Below are positions 55,203 to 64,000 of a stretch of 64,000 bases of DNA, in pieces. The translations under genes and the position numbers were made by a program. The stretch is from Akebia trifoliata (lineage: Eukaryota > Streptophyta > Magnoliopsida > Ranunculales > Lardizabalaceae), in the NCBI GenBank assembly GCA_017979445.1, contig CM030718.1, forward strand, positions 16,036,760 to 16,100,759, given 5' to 3'. A model generated the notes under the pieces. It made no database searches, had not been told where the DNA came from, and saw nothing but the letters and a program-made list of their open reading frames with translations. The stretch's first letter is position 1. Each line of letters opens with the position of its first letter.

Positions 55203-57380
55203 TTAGGCATAATATTTCTTAATTGTGTCTGTATTTAGTGACTCAGGAAATACTTTGCCATTCATCTCTATGAGGATTAACACTCCTACAAACATCACCT
55301 TCTTAACTATGAAAGGGCCTTTGTAGTTCAGTTTGAACTTGCCTCTTAGATCTTCTTGAATCAGAAGGATCTTCTTCAGAACCAGATCACCCGACTCAAA
55401 ATATCTTGGTCTAACCTTTTTATTATAAGCTCGTGCAATTTGGTTTTGATACAACTATCCATGACATATTACAAAGAGTATTTTTTCCCATTATTAAGTT
55501 TAGTTGGTCATATTGTGTTCTAATCCATTCAGTTTCTTCCAACCCTACTTCCATAAGGATTCTAAGAAAAGGAATTTCTACCTCAATAGACAAGTGAGAA
55601 TGGTGCTGCCCCAGTAGAGATTATGATTGAGATTTTGTAAGCATAGAGAGCGAAGGTTAATATTTCATGCCAATCTTTGTAAGTTATTGCCATCTTCTCA
55701 ATGATCCACTTAATGTTCTTGTTAGCTGTTTCCATTGTTTCATTCATCTTTGGTCTATAAGCCATCAATCTATAATGGTTTATCTAAAAACATTTATAGA
55801 GCTTCCTCATGTTTTTATTCTACATGTTGAGAGCATTATCTGACACAATGACACTTGGGAGGCCATATCTACAAATGATATTTTGCTTCAAGAATCTGAT
55901 AGCCTGTCTTTACATAATATTTGGATAAGACATGGCTTCCACTCCATTTAGTAAAGTAGTTGATAGCAACCAAGATAAATCTTTGACCATTCGACGCTTT
56001 AGGGTTGACCAGACCAATGACGTCCATGCCTTAGTTCTATAAAGGCCATAATGATGTCATATTGTGAAGTTTATTTGGTGATGCATTGATTTTATTGGCA
56101 TATATTTGATATAAGTGGCATTTCTTGACGTGCTAAAAGTAGTCGCTCTCCATTGTGGACTAGTATTAGCCCATACTCATTATTTTTCTCACTAGCATGT
56201 GCCCATTCATGTGAGGATCGTAGACCTCTCCTTGGACAACTTCTATGAAATGTTTAGCTTCAGCTTCTACTGCACACTGAAGGAGAACCTCGTGGTGTGA
56301 TCACTTGTAGAGTGTCCCATTACTTAAGAATAATTGTCCTACTAATCGTTGAATTATTTTTTTCAATTCTGTAGCTTCTAGAGAGTAGGTTCTATTTTCT
56401 AAATAAGCCTTGATGTCAAAGAACTATGGGTTTCTATTTCTACATCCTCTATCTCAATTGGTAAACAATAAGTTGGCTCATCTTGAATCCCTATATCTAA
56501 GGGATCAATAGTTGTTTCTTCAGTAACTCTGATCATAGATGCTAAGGTTACGAATGGAATTTTTATATCCAAGGGAACAATAGTTGTTTCTTCAATGACT
56601 CTGATCATAGATGCCAAGATTGCGAATGCGTCTGTAAATTGGTTTTTGGACCTTGGTATATAATTGAAAGTGATTTGAGAAAAGTTAGTACTTAGTTCTT
56701 TGATTTACTCATGGTACGATACCAGTCTCTGTTCTCGTGTCTACCATTGACCAGTAGTCTGGTAGCTAATAAGACTGGAGTCCCCAAATACATCAATCTC
56801 CTCAACTTCCATCTCTACTACTGCCTTGAGACCTACTATGCATGTCTCATATTTTGTTTGATTGTTTGTGCACTGGAAATGTAGCTGACTACTATGGGCA
56901 CATGCGATCCATCAAGCTTCACTAAAACAACCCCGATCCCATTATCCTTTTAATTGACTACACCATCAAAGTACAATTTTCAACTTGGTTCGTCTTCATC
57001 TTCCTCTATTTTGGAAAAATAATGGCTTCATCTGGAAAGTTGGTCTTCAACGATTCGTAATATAAAAAAGGGTTTTCTGCTAGATGGTTTGCAATAGCCT
57101 ACCTTTTGATTGTCTTCTATGTGGCATATTCGATATCAAACTCTGATAATAATAGTTTCCACTTAACGATGTGACTAGTGAATGCATGTGTTTTCAGACA
57201 AATATGTCAATGGATCCATCCTAGCAATAAATTATACTTTATCGCTTAGCAAATAGTGGCCTAATCTTTGAGATACCTAAACTAGGATGCAACATGTCTT
57301 CTCAAACAAAGAATATCTTACCTCGTAATCTGTAAAATTTTTGTAGAGATAATATTTACCCTTTCCATGCGACTCGTCTC
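55203..57380 (-). pseudogene. Element C integrase and RNase H (Tat/Ogre-like)
   Basis: Integrase end (frame 55454-55203): YQNQIARAYNKKVRPRYFES, then GDLVLKKILLIQEDLRGKF and YKGPFIVKKVMF. The catalytic Glu region lies in the frame 55768-55583 (MAYRPKMNETMETANKNIKW). Earlier core and zinc-binding codons are eroded (55800-56250). RNase H at about 57300-56620 keeps DVFGDSSLISYQTTGQW. The linker 56617-56399 carries a 24-codon duplication. Frameshifts and stops are frequent. Confidence 0.8.
56506..56649 (-). repeat. 72-bp in-frame tandem duplication in C's pol
   Basis: CAATAGTTGTTTCTTCARTR starts at 56506 and 56578. The encoded 24-residue unit LASMIRVIEETTIVPLDIKI is repeated as LASMIRVTEETTIDPLDIGI. 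Element B has a single unit at the matching place (about 47290-47340). Confidence 0.8.
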
Positions 57381-57386
57381 ATCATG

Positions 57387-58400
57387 CTATCCTAGTACAC
57401 ATCCCATAGATGTTTCAAGAACTGAAAAGTACATTAACAGATGTCTCCTTGGGAGACGGGGAACTAAGACTAGAGGATTCAATAGATACTTCTTAAGTTT
57501 GTCAAATACCTCATCACAATCGTTATTGCATTTTAAAGATTCATTCTTTCTTAAGAGTTTGAAAATAGGTTCACAGATTGATATGAGTTGTGTGATAGAC
57601 CTGTTGATGTATTGAATCTTTCCTAAGAAATCTCGTATTTCTGCTTCAGTATCTGGTGTTGGCATTTCAATGATTGCTTTTGCTTTAGCTGGATCTACTT
57701 CAATACCTCTTTGGCTTATAATGAAACCTAGTAACTTCCCTGAAGTTTCCCTAAACACACATTTTGAATAGTTAAATCTCAAATTGAACTTCATCAGACG
57801 ATTGAAAATTTTGCGTAAGTTAACGAGTGATATTCATCCAAATCAGACTTAATGATCATATCATCCACATAGACCTCTATCTCTTTATGAATCATATCAT
57901 GAAATAGAGTAGTCATAGCTCGCTAATAGGTTGCCTCGACATTTTTGAGACTGAAAGCCATAATCATGTAATGAAAAGTACCCCAAGGCGTGATAAATGT
58001 GATTTTATCTTGTTCTTCTTCTACCATTTTGATTAGATTGTAATCAGAGAAATCGTCCATAAACGAGAACATGCCATATCTTGTTATGTTATTAACGAGT
58101 ATATCGATGTGCGAAAATGGAAAATCATCTTTCAGAATGGCTTTATTCAAGTCTCGGTAATTTACACACATCCTTACCATTTTTCTTCGATACTGGTACT
58201 ATGTTTGCGAGTCATTCTAGACAAGACGATACTGTTAAAAATCTTGCTTAAATTTGTTTTGTCACCTCGTCTTTGACTTTAAGAATCCATTTTGGTTTCA
58301 ATCTTTTGAGTTTCTTCTTGATCGACCTTGCATTGTGAAGAATGGGTAGATGGTGTACTACAAGATCAGTGTTAAGTCCCAACATATCTTGAGAAGACCA
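57387..58400 (-). pseudogene. Element C reverse transcriptase (Tat/Ogre-like)
   Basis: Frame 58180-57923 begins in the fingers (MVRMCVNYRDLNKAILKDDF) and includes MFSFMDDFSDYNLIKM with the first catalytic Asp. It ends at a stop where the next codons continue MTTLFHDMIHKEIEVYVDDM; the YVDD box is at 57860-57871. The frame 57794-57387 holds the palm end and thumb (LGFIISQRGIEVDPAKAKAI, INRSITQLISICEPIFKLL). The active-site residues are present but the frame is broken twice. Confidence 0.85.
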
Positions 58401-60100
58401 TCCAAATACATCTTAGTATTATTGAAGGAATTCAGTTATTTTCGTCTTTTGGGTTGGGACTAAAAGGGATCCAATTTTGACTATTTTTGGGTCATCTTTG
58501 GATCTGAAATTTATTGATTTCGTGTCCTCAACATTTTCTTGACGCTCTTCTTTATAATGTTCTACAAGTTTTTAATTCTTTTGGCACGTCGACCTCTTGA
58601 GCATCAAACTCTTCCTCAATCTCCATGAGATCGAAGTTGGGTTCGAGGTTGCAATCATTTAGTCCCATATTTCCTGTCTTAGACAACTTTGCAAGCTTTT
58701 GATTTTTTTTAATTTTTTTGAGATTTTATTAGTAAGGGTAGACCTTCTAAATAATTATCCTCCAAGGATGAAGGTCCATTAGGATCCTTGGGGGAAAAGT
58801 GTGAAACTAACAACATTTTTTTGGAAGCCAAAACAGCCTCAAAGGTGATTGGGATGATGTCTTGGTTGTGAAAAACATTTGTTTCTTTCGCAGGGTAGAC
58901 TATTGAGGGGGAGAGAGCATCTCCCAACCCAGTCATGATAACCATCATAGAATCTTAATGGTCATCTGAGAGTAATACATCTCCCAGAGGTAGGGTTTCA
59001 ATAAAATCCCAGTGAATACTGGGTGTGAATAAAAAATTGCTATTACTAGCATCATTCATTTTCACGGCTCTCTTTGCTTGAAGTCCTTCCTGAATAAGCT
59101 ATTTATGTCTTCTTCAAGGGAATGCTCATGTTCAGGGAGTACTTTTGGCTCTTTCTAACTTTGTCATGGTATTAGCTGCACTTATTGATCATCAATTGGT
59201 CTATTATCACTTATCATTGTATAAGTCGGCACGGGGAATGTCTCTTTGATATGAGGAACCTTCTCGAGATCCTAGATCTTGGGTTCCCAATGCTCCATCC
59301 TTGCTAGCTTGAGCTCTCTCTTCTTTGCCTCCATCAATTGCATGTCCTTCCAGGTGGGCTTGTAACGAAGGCGGAACCATGACATGGCTTTCTGAGCTAA
59401 AATGATCTTGGCTCTACCTTGATTTATCTTCCCTATCCCTTTCCATAGATGAAGTCTAGACTACTTTATCACCCTTTCTATCATCATCACAATTGGTGAT
59501 AAACTCCCCTTCTTTATCTCTACACCTTCTGAAATGAGACTAACTAGCTCGAATTGGAAAGAGTGATACATAAGTTGTTTACTCAACCCTTCAATATCTA
59601 TGTATGACACATTCGAAGATTTGCCTGTTGGCAATAAAATTTTTGCTTTTACTGAAACCAATTCTTAGTTGCTAATGAACTTCACCTTTTGTTGAAGAGA
59701 TGATGGCACTACCCCAACCAAATGGATCCATGGCTTCCCAAGAAGAAAATTGAAAATATTTGGCATGTTTATCACTTCAAAAGTGATCTAGAATATATAG
59801 GGTCTAATTATGACCAGTAAATCAATTTTACCCATTGATTATCTCTTTGAGGTATCAAAAGCTTGGATTTACCTAATATTAGGTCTTAAGAAGGACTAAT
59901 CCATGCTTAGCTTCTTGAAAATTGCGTAAAGACAAATATTCAATGTAGATCCATTGTCTAGCAACACGTGAGCAAGGATCATACCTTTGCATAGCATTGT
60001 GATATGTAGTGGTTCTATGTGACCACAACCTAGAGTAAATTCATCCTCCGTAAATGTGATGTTGTTTGGTGATATGATATTTCCAACCATCTTACCCAAC
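58401..60100 (-). pseudogene. Element C protease and protease-RT linker
   Basis: The frame 60099-59896 reads HIEPLHITMLCKGMILAHVL and LDNGSTLNICLYAIFKKL, an aspartic protease start with the active-site triplet as DNG (Asp at 59956-59958) in place of DTG/DSG, a known Tat/Ogre variant. The second half is broken near 59830. The linker (59660-58709) contains MVSVKAKILLPTGKSSNVSY and later charged, stop-containing codons leading to RT. Confidence 0.75.
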
Positions 60101-60860
60101 TGTTTGGATGAAGTGGCTTATGTAACTCATTGAGAACCTTGAATAACGCATTTCTATACTTCTTTGAGCTTTGTAACAACCCTAGTATCGATACCTAGGC
60201 TGGTACTTTGTTTAATTGCTCTAAAAGACTGTATTTATTTTTTTTAACCAGCTAAAGGAAATTTGCTACCTTTTTGTCTATTACTTCTAACTTCGTCTCT
60301 ACTTGTTTGCTTGGTTTTTCTATGATGACTATCTTTCCCTTTCCTTTGTCATTTTACTCTTCCCTAGTTTTTGTTACATCTATCTCAGCTGCCTTTTCTT
60401 TTTCGATTACCTCATTTTCTCTGGCAACTATTTCTATACTGATTTTTGTCTACTCTCTATCGATTATAATCTTTGCTTTAACCATTTGTTTCAACTATTT
60501 CATTTGCTTTGTATCAACAACTAACCCTTTGTCGATTGCTTGTTTTGTGCTCTTAATCTATTCATTATATACTTCTTTGTTGTTCTATCCAACCTTTATC
60601 ACTATCTACTTTTTTTCTCTTTCTCAACCATTTTCTCATTGTCTTTTCCTTTCCCTGTTGTCCCATTTTCAATTATTTTCACTATACTGCTTACCCTAGT
60701 AATAAAGTCTACATCCTTAGGCTCTTTTTCCTTCTCCAATTTCTCAATTTTTTCTATCTCCTCGACTTTCCATCATCCTTTTAGGAATACTAACCCATTT
60801 CATAACTCCAAGGCACAACATTATTGGATACATAGGGAAAATGTTTGGAAGTTGTGAAAG
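60101..60860 (-). pseudogene. Lys/Glu-rich gag end of element C, eroded
   Basis: Minus-strand codons are rich in Lys, Glu, Arg and Asn, as in the tail of Tat gag ahead of protease. The hydrophobic plus-strand frames (60274-60857) are the complement of this bias and not real genes. No capsid or zinc knuckle can be recognised, and no 5' LTR of C is present to the right. Confidence 0.4.
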
Positions 60861-60940
60861 TGAGTTAGGGAAGTTTTGGTTCAACATAAAAGATTAGAGG
60901 TGGTGGTTGTGTAATGGACAAAGATGAAACGGGTATGTGA

Positions 60941-61162
60941 ATGATGAGTGGTGGAAGATTTGAAAGTAATGAGAGTGATGTGATGTGGGACAAAGTGACG
61001 AAATTTAAGGATAAGATGAGAGGTGTCGAGTTTGGAGAAGATGGTAAGGGTTTTAAGATGAGGCCTCCAAATTGTCATGATGCGAATGGGAATGCTATTT
61101 TGACTTTAAGAGATGATATTGTTGACTTAGGTGTTAGGTTTGAGGTAAACTTTAACCTTTGA
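60941..61162 (+). CDS. Unrecognised 73-aa reading frame
   Basis: MMSGGRFESNESDVMWDKVT opens a frame with good protein-like composition (MRPPNCHDANGNAILTLRDD, then LGVRFEVNFNL). It has no known motif. It lies between C's broken gag and the LTR of D, on the opposite strand from C. It could be an exon or retroelement scrap. A chance frame cannot be excluded. Confidence 0.25.
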   Translation: MMSGGRFESNESDVMWDKVTKFKDKMRGVEFGEDGKGFKMRPPNCHDANGNAILTLRDDIVDLGVRFEVNFNL

Positions 61163-61233
61163 CCTTAAATGAATGATCAGCTATGAGGGAAATCTAATTC
61201 TTCATTGAAGATTGTATTTACTGCATTTGCTGG

Positions 61234-62907
61234 TGTAGACACCCATTTTTGCACTCGCCTGATTAATCAACTCGTCAACCCGATCGCAACGGTTCCCAAT
61301 GATGGATGTTTATTCCAATGCTTTATTTTGTTACCAGATATGTCTCGAAAATCCGGATGAGGTATCTCGAACTGACAAAACCTTAGAAACCACGCTACGC
61401 TAGGAAAATACAACCCCAGAAACGTAGAAATCATCATATTGCATATCAAAAAGAAGCTTCACAATAAAAATCATTAAAAATGATCAAATTACCAAAATAC
61501 CCCTAACATCAAAACAATCCTAGAGCCTACATTACGCTTAGGAAAACCCATTCAAACACATAAAATAACAAATTGAAATCAAATAAATCATTTCGCCAAT
61601 TTTCACAAAATTTGACAAAATTACTAAAATGCCCCTCATCAAGTTCACGATCATTTCATACAAAAAACTTCATAAATGACAAAAACTGATACTCCCATTT
61701 AATTCTTTACGAAAAACTAATTCCAAAACATCCTGGAACATTGAAAAACGACTTAAAACGTAAAAAATTCTCTTCGAGGGTAAAATGGTAATTTCACAAT
61801 TTTAATAATTAAAATTTTTGAAATTAATAAATAAATCATTAAATAATGTAAAATGAAACATTAATAAAATTAATTTTAAAATTTAAATTAAAAGATCGAT
61901 CAATCAGGCTTTCAGGCAAAATTGTTGATGATTCACAAGATATTTCTTTAAGGACCCCTTCATTAGGGGGTCCAAAGAATTAAAGATATAATAGAGGGGG
62001 GTTCTCCAAAAATTTAAAGTCAATCAAGCAAGACTAAAGTCAAGATATTAAAGTCAATCAAATAAGACTAAAGTCAAAATTAAAGTCAATTAAGTAAGAC
62101 TAAAGTCAATCTCATAAAACTAAAGTCAAAACCCTAAATCAAAACCCTAATCTAAACTAATCAAGTCAATCTCTTAAGACTAAAAGTCAAAACCCTAAAT
62201 TAAAACCCTAAAGACTAAGTCAATCTCATGAGACCAAAGTCTAAACCTAATTGAAACCCTAAAAAGAAACTCTAATCAAACCCTAATTCTCCTAAAAAAC
62301 TTTATAAATAGGAGCCTCCACACACTATTTTCGTATAAAATAAAAAACCCTAGAAAAATTAGGTGAAGAAGCCTCCACAACCTCTCCAAAACCCTAATTT
62401 TGGAGTTCTAACTCCTTACCTAATACCTCTACTTCGATTTTAGCCTGAAAAACACCTAGAAACCTTTCAAAAACACCCCAAAATTCACAACAAATTCGAA
62501 GCACCCAGATCCAAGAAGGAGATACCTTATCTCGAAGATCAGAAATCAAATCCGGAGACAGAACAAAGTAAGGAGTACGGTACAGGGAGCAGTTTCACCA
62601 GATCTGAGGGAATAGAACCTTTGCAGATCGAAGGTAAGATTTTCGTTATTTTTTTTATCTAGGTTTTGTCATTAGCCATGTAGTCTTATTTGGGATAAGT
62701 AGAGACCGGCATTGGCCGGGCGGGGTTGATGCCTAACACCGTCCAACCCCGTAATATGATTTCCGGATTCAGTTTTTCTGTAGTGGATTAGTTTTTTATC
62801 CGTTTTAGAGTCAGTTTGGTTCCTAGATCATAATAACTAGGTGGCGACTCCTAAACCTCAATGGTCAAAAGCGGATCCGCGCATCCCACGGATCGAGGGC
62901 GCTTTCA
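61234..62907 (+). repeat. 5' LTR of element D, family X/D (1674 bp, complete)
   Basis: TGTAGACACCCATTTTTGCA to GAGGGCGCTTTCA, followed at once by a PBS. It contains the AAGTCAA/AAGACT repeats (62020-62270), the telo-box-like cluster (62240-62290), the TATA box (62301-62311) and the U5 stem-loop (about 62724-62752). It served as reference for the partial copy at 1-1611 and the split copy at 11714-23883. Confidence 0.95.
62301..62311 (+). promoter_or_regulatory. TATA box of the D LTR
   Basis: TTTATAAATAG followed by GAGCCTCCACAC, conserved with 1000-1010. Confidence 0.65.
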
Positions 62908-62908
62908 G

Positions 62909-62927
62909 TGGCGACTCCACTGGGGAC
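62909..62927 (+). other. Primer binding site of element D, tRNA-Arg-like
   Basis: TGGCGACTCCACTGGGGAC starts one base after the LTR end. This type of PBS is used by plant Tat/Ogre-lineage elements. It fixes D's orientation and shows that the body lies to the right, beyond the window. Confidence 0.8.
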
Positions 62928-63165
62928 TATTGAGGATCAGACTTGAAAAACCCCAAGTATGAGAGCATTGCCAGGATGACCTAGTTTTTTTTATATTTAG
63001 TTTGACTTATTTTATTTATTTATTTGTTTATTTATTTGTTTATTTATTTATTTTTGTGGCTAGATTGTGGATGATTTTTGGTATTGTATTTTTGTCCAAT
63101 TAAGGGTCACTTTTTTATGACCCCTAAATAATGAGAGATTCAAATTGACATATGAAAAGGATGGA
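62928..63165 (+). other. Leader of element D with (TTTA)n tract
   Basis: Non-coding. A TTTATTTATTTGTTTATTTA microsatellite lies at about 63003-63055. No gag ATG is reached in the window. Confidence 0.7.
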
Positions 63166-63925
63166 ATGATGAAGGTTGGGACAGCAATGTTAAAATATTT
63201 TTACAGAATATTTTAGTGAGAATTAAGCTTAGGCACCTATTAATAAAATGTAGATCCCATCGAGCAGATTAATTTAGAACCTGAATTCACTCGATTTCAC
63301 TATCGGGAGCCTAAGATATCATCGATGCAAGTTCAATATGTAAATCTGGAATTATTGCTGAATGAAGATTGGGACAGCAACGTTAAAAGGTTTTTATAGA
63401 ACGTTTTAATAAGAATTATGTCTAGGCACCTATTAATAAAATGTAGATCTTATCGAGTAAATTAATTTAGAACTTGAATTCACTCAATTTTGTTATCAAG
63501 AGCCTTAGATATCATCGATGCAAGTTCAATCTGTAAATCTAGAATTTCTGCTGAATGAAGATTGGAACAATAATGTTAAAACGTTTTTACAGAATATTCT
63601 AGTAAGAATTAAGTCTGGGAACCTTTAATAAAATGTAGATCTCATCGAGTAGATTAATTTAGAATCAAATTCGCTCAATTTCGTTATCAGGAGCCTTGGA
63701 TATCATCGATGCAAGTTTAATATGTAAATCTGGAATTTCTGCTGAATGAAGATTGGGACAGCAATGTTAAAACGTTTTTACAGAATATTTTATTCAGAAT
63801 TATGTCTGGGCACCTTTAATAAAATGTAGATCCCATCGAGTAGATGAATTTGGAATCTGAATTCACTCGATTTCGTTATCGGGAGCTTCAGATATCATCG
63901 ATGCAAGTTCAGATTGTATTTTTCT
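63166..63925 (+). repeat. Tandem repeat of about 192 bp in D's leader, four units
   Basis: Units start with GATGAAGGTTGGGACAGCAA (63166) or AATGAAGATTGGGACAGCAA (63361, 63554, 63745), giving spacings of 195, 193 and 191. All contain AATAAAATGTAGATC, ATATCATCGATGCAAGTT and TGTAAATCT blocks. The last unit is cut short at about 63925. Long leader repeats are typical of large Tat/Ogre elements. Confidence 0.9.
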
Positions 63926-64000
63926 AATTCACAGAAAATCCAAATTTATCTAGTGTTAACACAGTTAATGTTCCTGAGAACAAGCTCATTTGACACTAGG
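63926..64000 (+). other. Leader of element D, window end
   Basis: Non-repeated AT-rich leader sequence. Nothing else recognised. Confidence 0.5.

Noticed and set aside
60274..60857. Plus-strand frames of 73-141 codons resembling membrane proteins
   Set aside because: The hydrophobic Phe/Ser/Leu composition is the reverse complement of a Lys/Glu-rich gag tail. No membrane protein family is recognisable.

Overview
The window is plant nuclear DNA, AT-rich and almost entirely made of nested Ty3/gypsy LTR retrotransposons, as in the pericentromeric or heterochromatic part of a eudicot genome. The evidence is Athila-type, Tat/Ogre-type and chromovirus-type gag-pol remnants, LTRs with TG...CA ends, plant-type primer binding sites (tRNA-Asp-, tRNA-Met- and tRNA-Arg-like), polypurine tracts, and two eroded intron-containing plant gene relics. 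No intact host gene, tRNA, rRNA or CRISPR array was found.

Layout. 1-1611: an LTR of family X/D, cut by the window edge and inserted into a chromovirus gag (1612-2250, minus) whose tRNA-Met-type PBS is at 2315-2327. 3615-6540: an unrecognised, badly decayed plus-strand coding region. 6740-11713: the only TE-poor island, with a GRF-type zinc-finger gene relic (8567-9060), a 200-bp near-perfect palindrome (9573-9774) and the 3' end of a RAD51 gene copy (10686-11384, minus). 11714-12739 and 23120-23883: one minus-strand LTR of family X/D split by a young, full-length Athila-like element (12740-23114, minus) with CCCCC target duplications. 23884-26562: the 3' internal region of the split LTR's element, with an exact 77-bp tandem repeat, ending against a plus-strand LTR terminus of a related family.

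27010-28619: plus-strand chromovirus pol remnant, broken in integrase by the left LTR fragment of Tat-like element A (28620-40188, minus). A carries gag-pol at 34915-39942 and, between pol and its 3' LTR, an antisense (plus-strand) ORF with its own TATA-like box and an intron. A's left LTR is interrupted by a small tandem LTR cluster (28842-30497), and its right LTR by the 3' end of a second Athila-like element (40189-42780).

42830-50720 and about 52600-60860: two more Tat/Ogre-like elements (B and C, minus), both without recognised LTRs and full of stops and frameshifts, each with an antisense coiled-coil ORF remnant and a shared 3' UTR. 61234-64000: the 5' LTR, PBS and tandem-repeat leader of a plus-strand element D running off the window.

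Functionally only the Athila element looks recent: its two LTRs differ at roughly twenty scattered positions. It still has lost the reverse-transcriptase catalytic core and most of RNase H through an in-frame deletion and carries a frameshift, so it is non-autonomous. Gag, protease and integrase remain open. Everything else is decayed. Identity and age statements are by eye. Family names come from motif recognition and not from database searches.
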